Source: Streptomyces sp. T12
Lineage (GTDB): Bacteria; Actinomycetota; Actinomycetes; Streptomycetales; Streptomycetaceae
DNA: 64,000 bases
Direction of reading: 5' to 3'
Assembly: GCF_028736035.1 (NCBI RefSeq)
Contig: NZ_CP117866.1
Span: 8,101,001 to 8,165,000 of the forward strand
Shown piece by piece: positions 23,903-32,482 of this stretch (the stretch's first letter is position 1; the number at the start of each line of letters is the position of its first letter). The position numbers and the translations under genes were made by a program. Below the pieces are notes generated by a model. That model was not told where the DNA came from, ran no database searches, and worked only from the letters and a program-made list of their open reading frames with translations.

Positions 23903-24069
23903 CGCCTCTGACCTGGCCTTTTCCACGACTCACTCAGGCCGACATCTTTCCGATGACTCATCATGTGGAGTGCGTGGCGATCCTCGAACCCGCTGCGAAG
24001 AGCCTTTGACCTGGGTTTTCTCTGGCGTACGCGGCTTCTGACGAACGCCTCTGACCTGCGGTTCTGTGG
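23903..24069. repeat. Three imperfect direct repeats in a 514-bp gene-free gap
   Basis: CGCCTCTGACCTGGCCTTTTCC (23903-23924), a variant beginning AGCCTTTGACCTGGGTTTTC (24001-24025) and a variant beginning CGCCTCTGACCTGCGGTTCT (24046-24069) share the core GCCTYTGACCTG. They occupy the gap 23710-24223, which otherwise shows no gene. They could be recombinase core or arm sites marking the right border of the inserted DNA, or regulator half-sites; neither is proved. Confidence 0.45.
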
Positions 24070-24223
24070 ACGGCGTGTGGGATGGGGGATCCGCTGCCTC
24101 AGTCTTCGCGGGGGCGGTGAGAAGTCATTTCGACGCTCACCCGACGCTGATTCTGACGGGCTGTCAGGCGTATTGACCCGTTGGTCATGCCCGGTGGAAT
24201 TCTCGTCCTCGACTCGTTCGCAG

Positions 24224-25138
24224 TCAGCTGTGCGGTGGCGGTGCCTGCGCTGTGGTCGTGGTCAGTTGGGTCGCTATGGCGGTGAGGCGTTCGGCCAGCG
24301 CACCGGGGGTGGATCTCGTCATGGCGGTGAGTTCGATGGTCGCCGTCGCGTGACGGAGGGGTCTGAAGCGGACGGCGGGGTGTGTCGCGGACGCCGCCGC
24401 GGCGGGAACGACGGTGACGCCGAGGCCGCATTCGACCATGGCGATCTGTGAGGTCACCGACCGTGCCCAGTGGGTCGGGACGGGGCTGAAACCGGCGGCT
24501 CGGCACAGGGTCGCCATGGCGTCGTGGTAGTCGGGCGAGATGTGGCGGTGCAGCCATACCCACGGAGCGCCCGCGAGGTCCGCCAGGTCCAGCGGTCCGG
24601 TGGCTGCGGCGGTGGGGTGTCGGAGCGGCAGGGCGGCGACGAACCGGTCGGCGAAGAGCGAGGTCGCCGTGGTGCCGCGTACGGGGGCGGTCTGGCGCAC
24701 GATCGCCCAGTCGAGCGAGCGGTCGAGGAGCCCTGCCGCGGCCTCGTGGGTGTCGATCTCCTGGGTGCGGATCTCGACGTCCGGCAGGGCCGCGTGGAAC
24801 CGCTCCAGCACCCGCGGCAGGGGCCAGGAGAAGGCCGAGGCGACGGCGCCCAGGCTCAGTCGTCCGCCGCGCCCGGTGGCGGCCTGGCGGGCGGCGGTTT
24901 CGGCTTCCTCGGCGTGCCGGATCAGGGCGCGGCAGTGGTCCAGGAACACGGTTCCGGCGGGGCTGAGGGCGACCGACCGCTGGGTGCGGTGCAGGAGTTC
25001 ACAGCCGAGCTGCTGTTCCAGCTGCTTGATCGCCTGGGAGAGCGGCGGCTGGGACATCTGCAGCCGCCTGGCCGCACGGCCGAAGTGGAGTTCTTCGGCG
25101 ACGGCGACGAAGTACCGGGCCTGTCGGATCTCGACCAT
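24224..25138 (-). CDS. LysR-family transcriptional regulator
   Basis: A 304-residue LysR-type protein. The N-terminal winged helix is RQARYFVAVAEELHFGRAAR followed by LQMSQPPLSQAIKQLEQQLG, and the effector domain starts around GGRLSLGAVASAFSWPLPRV. The sequence style is that of the CatM/BenM-like branch that senses aromatic-derived acids. It is divergent from the RraA operon with a 74-bp gap, the standard arrangement for a LysR activator and its target. Sensing of a dicarboxylate or aromatic breakdown product is inferred. Confidence 0.92.
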   Translation of the reverse strand: MVEIRQARYFVAVAEELHFGRAARRLQMSQPPLSQAIKQLEQQLGCELLHRTQRSVALSPAGTVFLDHCRALIRHAEEAETAARQAATGRGGRLSLGAVASAFSWPLPRVLERFHAALPDVEIRTQEIDTHEAAAGLLDRSLDWAIVRQTAPVRGTTATSLFADRFVAALPLRHPTAAATGPLDLADLAGAPWVWLHRHISPDYHDAMATLCRAAGFSPVPTHWARSVTSQIAMVECGLGVTVVPAAAASATHPAVRFRPLRHATATIELTAMTRSTPGALAERLTAIATQLTTTTAQAPPPHS

Positions 25139-25212
25139 GATTCGCGCAGCCTCTTACTGAGAGAGGAAATCAGACCTTCCGAATATATCTGCGGGCTGTT
25201 GAAGTGGAAGCC

Positions 25213-25878
25213 ATGAGCAACTCCTCTCTCCTGGATCGTTTCGCGGCGCTCGACTCCGCCGCTGTCAGCGACGCGCTCGACCAGCTCGGGCTTCCCTGCG
25301 GAGTCGGCGGCATCAGCCCGGTGTGGGGTCCCGCAGCCGTCGTGGGATTCGCTGTCACGGTGGGGCTCGAAGCGCGAACCGAAGGGCCGGCCGGAGCCCA
25401 CATCGCCACTACGGCCGTCGAGAGCGCGGACGACCAGAGCGTGATCGTCGTCGACAACCAGGGCCGCACCGACGTGTCGTGCTGGGGCGGCATCCTGAGC
25501 CTGGGCGCGTCCCGGCGCGGGGTTCGCGGTGTCGTCGCCGACGGCGTGTGCCGCGACGTGGCGGAGGCTCGCGAGCTGGGTTTCCCGGTGTTCTCGCGGG
25601 GGTCGATCCCGGCCACGGCGCGGGGCAGGTTGCAGCAGCGCTCCACCGGCGAGCCGGTCGGCGTCGCCGGGCTCACGGTCGAGCAGGGCGACGTCGTCCT
25701 CGCCGACGAGACCGGTCTCGTCGTCGTCCCGCGGGACCGGGCCGAGGAAGTGGCCGAGATCGCCACAGCGATCGTCGCCCGGGAGCGGGCCGTCGCGGAC
25801 GAGGTCCGCGCGGGCGTGCCGCTGTCGCACGCCATGCACGACGCCCGCCTCGCCGGAGAGAAGGAGTCGGCTCGATGA
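25213..25878 (+). CDS. RraA-family aldolase/decarboxylase, paralogue 1
   Basis: A 221-residue RraA/MenG-fold protein. Key pattern: WGGILSLGASRRGVRGVVAD then GVCRDVAEA, where the Arg-Asp pair (C-R-D) binds substrate and metal in 4-hydroxy-4-methyl-2-oxoglutarate (HMG) aldolases. The ATG at 25213 is preferred over the GTG at 25204. Family enzymes split HMG or 4-carboxy-4-hydroxy-2-oxoadipate to pyruvate units and can decarboxylate oxaloacetate; true RNase E regulators are less likely in this context. First of three successive paralogues, with a 4-nt ATGA overlap to the next. Confidence 0.87.
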   Translation: MSNSSLLDRFAALDSAAVSDALDQLGLPCGVGGISPVWGPAAVVGFAVTVGLEARTEGPAGAHIATTAVESADDQSVIVVDNQGRTDVSCWGGILSLGASRRGVRGVVADGVCRDVAEARELGFPVFSRGSIPATARGRLQQRSTGEPVGVAGLTVEQGDVVLADETGLVVVPRDRAEEVAEIATAIVARERAVADEVRAGVPLSHAMHDARLAGEKESAR

Positions 25879-26540
25879 GTGACCCCACCGCCACCGCGAA
25901 CCTCGCCACCGATCCGTCCACCGCGTCGGTCTCCGACGCCCTCGACTCGCTCGGACTCCCCGGATCCCTCCACGGCATCGGCGCTCTGCGTCAGGGCCAG
26001 CGGACCATCGGGCCGGTCTTCACCGTGACCTACGAGCCGGTCGACGAGACCGGCGGCACGGTGGGCGACTTCCTCGACGACGTCCCCGCCGGCGCGGTGA
26101 TCCTGATCGACAACGCCGGCCGCACCGACTGCACGGTGTGGGGCGGCATCATGAGCCAGACCGCCCACGCGCGCGGCATCGCGGGCACGGTCATCAACGG
26201 CACCTGCCGCGACGTCGCCGTCGCCTGCGCCGCCGGTTACCCGATCTGGTCGGTCTCCCGGTTCATGCGCACCGGCAAGGACCGCGTCCGCGTGGCCGCG
26301 ATCCAGACGCCCCTCACCATCGACGGCGTGCTCATCCACCCCGGCGACATCCTCGTCGCGGATGACGACGGCGCCGTCGTGGTCCCGGCCGCCCGCTGGG
26401 ACGAGGTCGCGGACGTCGCCCGCCGTATCGACCGCGTCGAGGAGGCCATCGTCGAGGCCGTCCGCGGCGGCGCCACGCTCGCCGAGGCGCGAGCGCGGCA
26501 CGGCTACCACTCGCTCCAGACTCGGAAGGACCCCTCGTGA
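25875..26540 (+). CDS. RraA-family aldolase/decarboxylase, paralogue 2
   Basis: A 221-residue RraA-fold protein. Active-site pattern: TVWGGIMSQTAHARGIAGTV and INGTCRDVAVACAAGYPIW, again with the Arg-Asp pair. The ATG at 25875 overlaps the previous stop and has AAGGAG upstream; the much longer upstream frame is an artefact of high GC. It has clearly diverged from paralogue 1 (different loops around VTYEPVDETGGTVGDFLDD and VSRFMRTGKDRVRVAAIQ), so a distinct substrate or a hetero-oligomer with its neighbours is plausible. Confidence 0.86.
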   Translation: MSDPTATANLATDPSTASVSDALDSLGLPGSLHGIGALRQGQRTIGPVFTVTYEPVDETGGTVGDFLDDVPAGAVILIDNAGRTDCTVWGGIMSQTAHARGIAGTVINGTCRDVAVACAAGYPIWSVSRFMRTGKDRVRVAAIQTPLTIDGVLIHPGDILVADDDGAVVVPAARWDEVADVARRIDRVEEAIVEAVRGGATLAEARARHGYHSLQTRKDPS

Positions 26541-27175
26541 ACGACTGCGTCACCAACGACCGCGTCGCGAGCGACCTCGCCCGCGGCCACTCCAGCGCGA
26601 CCCTGTCCGAGGCGTCCGGACTCCCCGTGGCGCTGTCCCCGGAGATCCGACCGCTGTGGGCCGGTGCCCGGCTGTGCGGCCCGGCGTTCACCGTGCAGGG
26701 CGCAGGCGGCGACAACCTCGCCCTGCACCACGCCGTACTGCAGGCCCCGCCCGGGTCCGTCCTGGTCGCCGACCTCGGCGGCGCCCCCTTCGGTCACTGG
26801 GGCGAGATCCTCACGGTGGCCGCCCAGCACCGGGACATCGCGGGCCTGCTCATCGACGGCGGCGTCCGCGACGCCGACGAGATCAAGGCGCTCGGCTTCC
26901 CGGTCTTCTCGCGCAACAACGCCATCCTCGGCACCCGCAAGGACTTCCGCGGCGTTCTCGGGCGCCCCGTCGACGTCGGTGGGGTCACGGTCCACACCGG
27001 TGACCTCGTCGTCGGGGACATCGACGGAGTCGTGGCGCTTCCCGCGTCCGACACCGACCGGATCCTGGACCGCGCCGACGCGCGCGTCGCCCACGAGAAC
27101 GAACTCATGCAGAGACTGCGGGAAGGCCACAGCACACTCGACCTGTACAACAACTTCGAAGCCGCCGGGCGGTGA
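26537..27175 (+). CDS. RraA-family aldolase/decarboxylase, paralogue 3
   Basis: A 212-residue RraA-fold protein starting at GTG 26537 in a GTGA overlap. Pattern: APFGHWGEILTVAAQHRDIA and LLIDGGVRDADEIKALGFP, with the Arg-Asp pair and the G-x-x-x-WGE motif closest of the three to classical HMG/CHA aldolases. Three adjacent, coupled RraA genes suggest either sequential C-C cleavages or a mixed complex. The downstream aminotransferase could remove or add an amino group on the same 2-oxo acid skeleton. Confidence 0.86.
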   Translation: MNDCVTNDRVASDLARGHSSATLSEASGLPVALSPEIRPLWAGARLCGPAFTVQGAGGDNLALHHAVLQAPPGSVLVADLGGAPFGHWGEILTVAAQHRDIAGLLIDGGVRDADEIKALGFPVFSRNNAILGTRKDFRGVLGRPVDVGGVTVHTGDLVVGDIDGVVALPASDTDRILDRADARVAHENELMQRLREGHSTLDLYNNFEAAGR

Positions 27176-28365
27176 CGACCCCTATGACGGACAACCCGAT
27201 CTTCGCCGTGGCCGCCAAGGCCGAAGCGCTACGGGCCCAGGGCGCGGACATCATCACCCTCGCCGCCGGCGAACCCCAGGCGGCCACCAGCGCCGCGGTC
27301 GTGGAGGCCGCCGTGGCCGCCGTCCGTGACCCCGCCACCCACCACTACGGAACGGCCCAGGGCGACCCCGCCCTGCGCGCGCTCGTCGCCACCGCCCTCG
27401 CAGGCGACACCCAACTCCCCTGGAGCGAGGACGACGTTCAGATCGCCCTCGGAGCGAAGCACGCCCTCTTCCTCGCCACCCAGGCCCTGATCGACACCGG
27501 CGACGAGGTCCTGGTCGCCGCGCCCGGCTGGCCCGGGCACGCCGAGGTCGTCACCGCGGCCGGCGGCGTCCCCGCCCAGGTCGCCACCGACGACGAGTTC
27601 CGTGTCCAGGCCGAGGCCCTCGACCGCTGCCGTACCCCGCGCACCCGGGCGGTGATCCTCTCCAGCCCCGGCAACCCCACCGGCGCCGTCCATCCCGAGT
27701 CCCACTTGCGGCAGATCGCCGACTGGGCCGAGCGGCACGGCATCTGGGTCGTCAGCGACGACATCTACCGGGCGTTCGACTACACCGGCACCTACCGGTC
27801 GATCCTCAGCGTGTCTCCACAACTGCGCCCCCGTACCGTCGTCGTGGGCGGAGTGTCCAAGGAACACGCCATGACCGGCTGGCGCGTCGGCTGGCTCGCG
27901 GCGCCGCCGGAGGTCATCGCCTCGGCGCGGCTGCACGTGTCCCGCACCATCACCCACGTCCCGACGGTCAACCAGCGGGCCGCCCTCGCCGCCCTGGGCG
28001 ACACCGGCACGCCCGTCGAGGCCGCCCGCGACTACCGGCGCCGGCGCGCGCTGCTCGTGGACGCGCTGAACGACATCGACGGCATCGACTGCCCGTTGCC
28101 CGACGGCGGCATGTTCGCCTTCCCCGACGTCAGCCGGCTCCTGAGCGACCGCGGCTGGACCACCAGCGCCGACCTCGCCGCGTGGCTCCTCGACACCGCC
28201 CATCTCGCGGTCGTACCCGGCGAGGCGTTCAACGCCCCCGGACGCATCCGGGTGTGCTTCGCCGTCGACGACGACACACTGATCACCGCGATCGAACGAC
28301 TGCGGACCGCCCTCGGGCCCACGGAGCACGAGCCGGTCGTACACCAGTTGGAGGAGGCCCGATGA
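27172..28365 (+). CDS. Class I/II aminotransferase
   Basis: A 397-residue fold-type I PLP enzyme of the aspartate-aminotransferase branch. Visible motifs: IITLAAGEPQAATSAAV, HYGTAQGDPALRALVA, ILSSPGNPTGAVHPES (substrate and PLP contact N-P-T-G), WVVSDDIYRAFDY, the Schiff-base lysine in GGVSKEHAMTGWRVGWL, and the C-terminal substrate Arg in APGRIRVCFA. The GTG at 27172 overlaps the previous stop; ATG at 27184 is possible. It likely interconverts an amino acid and a 2-oxo acid used by the adjacent aldolases; the substrate is not known. Confidence 0.9.
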   Translation: MTTPMTDNPIFAVAAKAEALRAQGADIITLAAGEPQAATSAAVVEAAVAAVRDPATHHYGTAQGDPALRALVATALAGDTQLPWSEDDVQIALGAKHALFLATQALIDTGDEVLVAAPGWPGHAEVVTAAGGVPAQVATDDEFRVQAEALDRCRTPRTRAVILSSPGNPTGAVHPESHLRQIADWAERHGIWVVSDDIYRAFDYTGTYRSILSVSPQLRPRTVVVGGVSKEHAMTGWRVGWLAAPPEVIASARLHVSRTITHVPTVNQRAALAALGDTGTPVEAARDYRRRRALLVDALNDIDGIDCPLPDGGMFAFPDVSRLLSDRGWTTSADLAAWLLDTAHLAVVPGEAFNAPGRIRVCFAVDDDTLITAIERLRTALGPTEHEPVVHQLEEAR

Positions 28366-29183
28366 GCGCCGTCAGGAAACTCGAACGCTTCACGCTCCCG
28401 CTCACCGTCGGCGGTACCCGCGTCGAGGTGTCCGGCCTCCACCGCGGTGGCACCGGCACGCCCCTGGTGTTCCTCCACGGCTTCGGCTCGACGAAGGAGG
28501 ACTACGCGGACGTCGTCCAGCAGGCACAGCTCGCCGACCGCCCCGTACTGGCCTACGACGCACCCGGCTGCGGCGCCAGCACCTGCTCCGACCTCGGCGC
28601 CGTCTCCATCCCCTTCCTCGTCTCCGTCGCCGAACAGGTCCTCAAGGCGCGGCAGATCGACCGGTTCCACATCGTCGGGCACTCGATGGGCGGCCTGACC
28701 GCACTCCTGCTCGCCGACGGTGACCCCGGCAGGGTCGCGAGCTTCACCAACATCGAAGGCAACGTCGCACCCGAGGACTGCTTCCTCAGCCGCCAGATCG
28801 TCACCCACGCCCACGACGATCCCGACGAGTTCCTCGCCCGGTTCGCCGAACGCGTCGGCGGGTCACGCTTCTACGGCGGCGCCCTGTACGCGTCGAGCCT
28901 CCCCCACAAGGTCCGGGCCGGAGCGGTCAGGGCGATCTTCGAGTCCATGGTCGACCTCTCCGACCACGGCAAGCTGCTCGACCGTTTCCTCGGCCTCCCC
29001 GCGCCGAAGATGTTCATGTACGGGGAGCAGAACAACTCGCTGTCCTATCTCCCGGCGCTGGCCGAAGGCGGTGTCGAGCTCGCCGAGATCAGCCACTGTG
29101 CGCATTTCCCGATGTACTCCAACGCGCCGGAGATGTGGGCCCGCATCGCTGACCTCGTCTCACGCGCCGACGCCGGAACCTGA
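28362..29183 (+). CDS. Alpha/beta-hydrolase fold protein
   Basis: A 273-residue hydrolase. Nucleophile serine in FHIVGHSMGGLTALLLADGD, oxyanion strand LVFLHGFGSTKEDY, acid in the PKMFMYGEQNNSL region and histidine in EISHCAHFPMYSNAPEMW. It closes the rightward operon and overlaps the aminotransferase stop by 4 nt. In a catabolic operon it may open a lactone or hydrolyse an ester or C-C bond of the growth substrate; that is inference. Confidence 0.88.
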   Translation: MSAVRKLERFTLPLTVGGTRVEVSGLHRGGTGTPLVFLHGFGSTKEDYADVVQQAQLADRPVLAYDAPGCGASTCSDLGAVSIPFLVSVAEQVLKARQIDRFHIVGHSMGGLTALLLADGDPGRVASFTNIEGNVAPEDCFLSRQIVTHAHDDPDEFLARFAERVGGSRFYGGALYASSLPHKVRAGAVRAIFESMVDLSDHGKLLDRFLGLPAPKMFMYGEQNNSLSYLPALAEGGVELAEISHCAHFPMYSNAPEMWARIADLVSRADAGT

Positions 29184-29210
29184 CGACACGAGCCTGTCGG
29201 CCGGCCGCTG

Positions 29211-30062
29211 TCAGGTTGCGGTGTGCGGTCCGTGCGGTCCGTGCGGTCCGTGCGACCCGCACGGACCGTGGGCCAGTGCCAGGACGCGTCGTGCGCGTTC
29301 CAGCACCGGCTTGTCGACCATGTGCCCGGCGACCGTGGTGACCGAGTCCCCGGCGTCGAGGACCGCGCGCGCCCACCGCACTTCCTCGGCCGAGGGCGCG
29401 AACCCCTCGGCCACTCGGGGGAGTTGGCGCGGGTGGATGCAGAGTTTGCCGGTGAAGCCCAGCCGTCGGGCTTGGGCGATGTCGGCGGAGAGCGTGTCCA
29501 TGTCCCGTACGGCGGTGGTGACGCCGTCGATGGGCGGGCAGATGCCCGCTGCGGCCGAGGCGACGACCAGTCTGGAGCGGGCGTGGGCAAGCGCCGTGTG
29601 GTCGTCGTGGGCGACGCCGAGCTGGGCGGCGAGGTCGACGTTGCCGAAGGCGGCACGGGTGACGCCCGGTGCGGCGCACACCTCGCGCGCCCGTTCCACG
29701 CCGAGTGCGGTCTCGACGAGTGGGACGAGGTCGCATCGGCCGGCCGTCCGGGCGGCCAGGTCGGCCAGTACGGCGGAGTCCTCTGCCTTGGGCACCATGA
29801 CCGGGCAGCCGTGGTCGGCCGCCACGCGCAGGTCGGCCTCGGACCACGGGGTCCCGGGCGCGTTGATCCGTACGATCGCGCGGTTGCCCAGGGCGAGCCA
29901 GGCCGCGGCGTTGTCGCGGGCGCGGTCCTTGTCCTCGGCGGCGACTGCGTCCTCAAGGTCGATGATCACCACGTCGGCGCCGGAGGAGGCGGCCTTGTCG
30001 AAGCGGTCGGGTCGGTGTCCCGGCACGAAGAGGAGGCTGCGAGCGGAAGGGGTCGGGGTCAC
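29211..30062 (-). CDS. CitE-like CoA-ester lyase (HpcH/HpaI family)
   Basis: A 283-residue protein starting at GTG 30062 (GTGA overlap with the hydratase gene). Family motifs: RSLLFVPGHRPDRFDKAASS, VVIIDLEDAVAAEDKDRARD (metal-binding E-D), VRINAPGTPW, VPLVETALGVERAREV and KLCIHPRQLPRVAEGF. Relatives cleave malyl-CoA, citramalyl-CoA or beta-methylmalyl-CoA, or are citrate-lyase beta-like. With a CaiB CoA-transferase and a MaoC hydratase in the same region, (S)-citramalyl-CoA lyase giving acetyl-CoA and pyruvate is the best guess. The C-terminal tail is a repeat-derived run HGPCGSHGPHGPHGPH not expected in the family. Confidence 0.86.
   Translation of the reverse strand: MTPTPSARSLLFVPGHRPDRFDKAASSGADVVIIDLEDAVAAEDKDRARDNAAAWLALGNRAIVRINAPGTPWSEADLRVAADHGCPVMVPKAEDSAVLADLAARTAGRCDLVPLVETALGVERAREVCAAPGVTRAAFGNVDLAAQLGVAHDDHTALAHARSRLVVASAAAGICPPIDGVTTAVRDMDTLSADIAQARRLGFTGKLCIHPRQLPRVAEGFAPSAEEVRWARAVLDAGDSVTTVAGHMVDKPVLERARRVLALAHGPCGSHGPHGPHGPHTAT
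29221..29265. repeat. 9-bp tandem repeats at the end of the lyase gene
   Basis: Three near-perfect copies of a CGGTCCGTG unit, then an inverted variant CCGCACGGACCG, lie inside the 3' end of the lyase gene and encode its Gly-Pro-His tail. The arrangement can also form a hairpin in the 27-bp convergent gap region. It may be a slippage product. Confidence 0.6.
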
Positions 30063-30928
30063 GCGAAGGTCACCTCCGCCGCGGCGTGCCGTTCCTCCCG
30101 ATGGGTGGCGATGCGCAGTTCGGCGCGGTCGCCGCGGGGCGTACCGCAGGCCACGAGGTGTTCGCCGGCGAACACCGGCCGACGCAGCCGGTACGACAGG
30201 GAGCGCACCCGTCGGTCGGGGGCGTGGCGGCGGGCGAGTTCCAGCATGAGCAGAGCCAGCAGGGGGCCGTGGACTACGACTCCGGGATAGCCCTCCTCCT
30301 CCCGGCAGTACAGGGCGTCGTAGTGGATGCGGTGGGCGTTCGCGGTGAGGGCGCTGAAGCGGAAGAGCAGCGCAGGGTCGGGGCGTAGGGGAAGCTGCCA
30401 CGGCTCGTCGGGGTGGGGGTGGGCGGACTCGTCGACGGCGGCCGGGTGTTGTCCGGCACTGCGTCCGGACCGGTAGACGATGTCCTGCTCCTCGACGAGG
30501 CACGTCCGGCCGTGCTGGCGGAACTCGCGGCGCTCGGTGACGAACAGCATCTCCCCGGTGCGCCCCCGCTTGGCGGTCACGGAACCGAGGGAGCTGACTC
30601 GTTCGGCGGGTTCGCCGAGGCGGAGCGGCTCGGTGATCTCGCAGCGGCCGCCGGCCCACATGCGCTGCCGGTGGGGGAGCGGCGGCAGGAAGTGGCCGTT
30701 CGACGGGTGGCCGTCGGCGCCGAGTTCCCGCCCGGCGGGCCAGTTCAGGAAGTAGAGCCACTGCCACAGCGGGGGGAGCGGCTCGCCGGCCTTCGGGCTG
30801 GGGTCGGGCAGGTTCAGGACTGCCGACAGGGCCGCCGCCGGGCCGACGCCCAGCGGGTCCTCGTCCTTGACCGGCCCGGGAGTCCACGACTCCACGTAGG
30901 TGCTGAGCGGGGGTGGGGTAGGGTGCAT
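30059..30928 (-). CDS. MaoC/FAS1-type dehydratase-hydratase (itaconyl- or mesaconyl-CoA hydratase-like)
   Basis: A 289-residue double hot-dog protein starting at the ATG at 30928. The N-terminal hot-dog has LNLPDPSPKAGEPLPPLWQW and NGHFLPPLPHRQRMWAGG. The C-terminal hot-dog keeps FRFSALTANAHRIHYD then YPGVVVHGPLLALLMLELAR, where Asp/His of the hydratase motif are in A-N-x-H-R-I-H-Y-D. This architecture is that of mesaconyl-C4-CoA and itaconyl-CoA hydratases. It is coupled to the lyase gene by GTGA and would produce its citramalyl-CoA-type substrate. Confidence 0.86.
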   Translation of the reverse strand: MHPTPPPLSTYVESWTPGPVKDEDPLGVGPAAALSAVLNLPDPSPKAGEPLPPLWQWLYFLNWPAGRELGADGHPSNGHFLPPLPHRQRMWAGGRCEITEPLRLGEPAERVSSLGSVTAKRGRTGEMLFVTERREFRQHGRTCLVEEQDIVYRSGRSAGQHPAAVDESAHPHPDEPWQLPLRPDPALLFRFSALTANAHRIHYDALYCREEEGYPGVVVHGPLLALLMLELARRHAPDRRVRSLSYRLRRPVFAGEHLVACGTPRGDRAELRIATHREERHAAAEVTFA

Positions 30929-31011
30929 CGTCCGTCTGTCCTTCTTGTGCGTCTGGCCTTCTGGCCGTCTGGCCTTCTGTCCTGGTGGTCCTGCGTGCGG
31001 CTGGGCCGTGG

Positions 31012-32385
31012 TCAGGTGAGCGGTGCTGCCTTCGGTCGGGTACGGGAAGCAGGGGTCTCGGGAGCCTCGGCGGCCTCCAGGAGCGACGTGCGGGACGGCT
31101 CGGGTACGAGGAGGGTGGCCAGGAAGGTCAGTGCGATGCACCCGGTGACGTACCAGAAGAAGCCCCTTTCGTGGCCGCTGTTCTTGAGGCCCAGCGCGAT
31201 GGGTTCCGTCATCCCGCCGAAGGTTGCGGTGACCAGGGCGTGCGGGAGGCCGACGCCCAGGGCCCGGACCTTGGTGGGGAACATCTCCGCCTTGATGATG
31301 GCGGCCAGGGCCGAGTAGCCGCTCACGAAGGTGAGGGCGATCGTCATCAGCAGGAAGGCGATCCACGGATTGGCGGTATGGCCGAGGAAGGTCATGATCG
31401 GGACGGTGAGCAGCATGCCGCCGACGGAGAAGACGAACATCACCGGGCGTCGTCCGACGCGGTCGGACAGATGGCCGGTCACCGGCTGGAGCAACATGTA
31501 GACGAACAGCGCGGCGAAGCCGATGACGGAGACCGTCGACTTGGGGATGCCCGCGGTGTTCACCAGGTACTTCTGCAGGTATGTGGTGTACGTGTAGAAG
31601 GCGACGGTGCCGCCGATGGCCAGCCCGAAGACGGCGATCAACTGGCGCGGGTACTCGGCGAACAGGGCCCGCAGCCCCTTGCGCTCCTTGACGACCGGAT
31701 CCTGTACGGCGGCTCTCGCCTGCTCCTCCTGGAAGTGCCGCGACTCCTCCATGGTCCGGCGCAGGTACATCACGATTAGGCCGGCGACAGCGCCGATCGC
31801 GAAGGGGATACGCCAGCCCCAGCTCTGCAGCTGGTCCTCGGTCAGCAGGTTCTGCAGCACGATCATCACGAGCAGCGCGGCGAGCTGGCCGAGCACGATG
31901 GACACGTACTGGAAGCTGGAGTAGAAGCCCCGTCGGCCGGGCGGGGCGATCTCGGCGAGGTAGGAGGCGCTGGAGCCGAACTCGCCGCCGACGGACAGCC
32001 CTTGGGTGAGCCTCGCCAGCACCAGGAGGGCCGGTGCCCAGAGACCGATGGTGTCGTGGGAGGGGGTGAACGCGATGGTCAGTGAGCCGATGCTCATGAG
32101 CGTGACCGACAGGGTCAGTGCCCGGCGGCGGCCGAAGCGGTCGGCGTACGCGCCGAGCAGCCAGCCGCCGAGCGGGCGCATCAGGAAGCCGACGGCGAAG
32201 ACGACTGCTGTGGACAGGAGTTGGGCCGTCTGGTTGCCCTTGGGGAAGAACACGGACGCGAAGTAGACGCTGAAGGTGGCGTAGACGAACCAGTCGTACC
32301 ACTCGACGAGGTTGCCCAGACAGCCGCGTACGACGTTGGCGGTGACCCGGGTCGGTGCGGGGACGGGGGTGCCGGACTGCGACAT
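31012..32385 (-). CDS. MFS transporter, metabolite:H+ symporter (KgtP/ShiA-like)
   Basis: A 457-residue protein with 12 predicted membrane helices. The subfamily signature is GNLVEWYDWFVYATFSVYFA at the N-terminus, with RPLGGWLLGAYADRFGRRRA (loop 2-3 motif), LTQGLSVGGEFGSSASYLAE and the second-half copy HLSDRVGRRPVMF. This branch imports small carboxylic acids such as 2-oxoglutarate, shikimate, citrate or proline. It therefore probably supplies the dicarboxylate broken down by the surrounding enzymes. The spacers on either side (30929-31011 and 32386-32482) are low-complexity T/G-rich repeats. Confidence 0.92.
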   Translation of the reverse strand: MSQSGTPVPAPTRVTANVVRGCLGNLVEWYDWFVYATFSVYFASVFFPKGNQTAQLLSTAVVFAVGFLMRPLGGWLLGAYADRFGRRRALTLSVTLMSIGSLTIAFTPSHDTIGLWAPALLVLARLTQGLSVGGEFGSSASYLAEIAPPGRRGFYSSFQYVSIVLGQLAALLVMIVLQNLLTEDQLQSWGWRIPFAIGAVAGLIVMYLRRTMEESRHFQEEQARAAVQDPVVKERKGLRALFAEYPRQLIAVFGLAIGGTVAFYTYTTYLQKYLVNTAGIPKSTVSVIGFAALFVYMLLQPVTGHLSDRVGRRPVMFVFSVGGMLLTVPIMTFLGHTANPWIAFLLMTIALTFVSGYSALAAIIKAEMFPTKVRALGVGLPHALVTATFGGMTEPIALGLKNSGHERGFFWYVTGCIALTFLATLLVPEPSRTSLLEAAEAPETPASRTRPKAAPLT

Positions 32386-32482
32386 GGGAAGCTCCGTTGC
32401 TCGTGTCGCCGGGAGATGTCCTTGTGGGGTCCTGTGGTCCTTGTGGAGCCTTGCGGGGTCCTTGGGGGCCTTGGGGGGCCTT

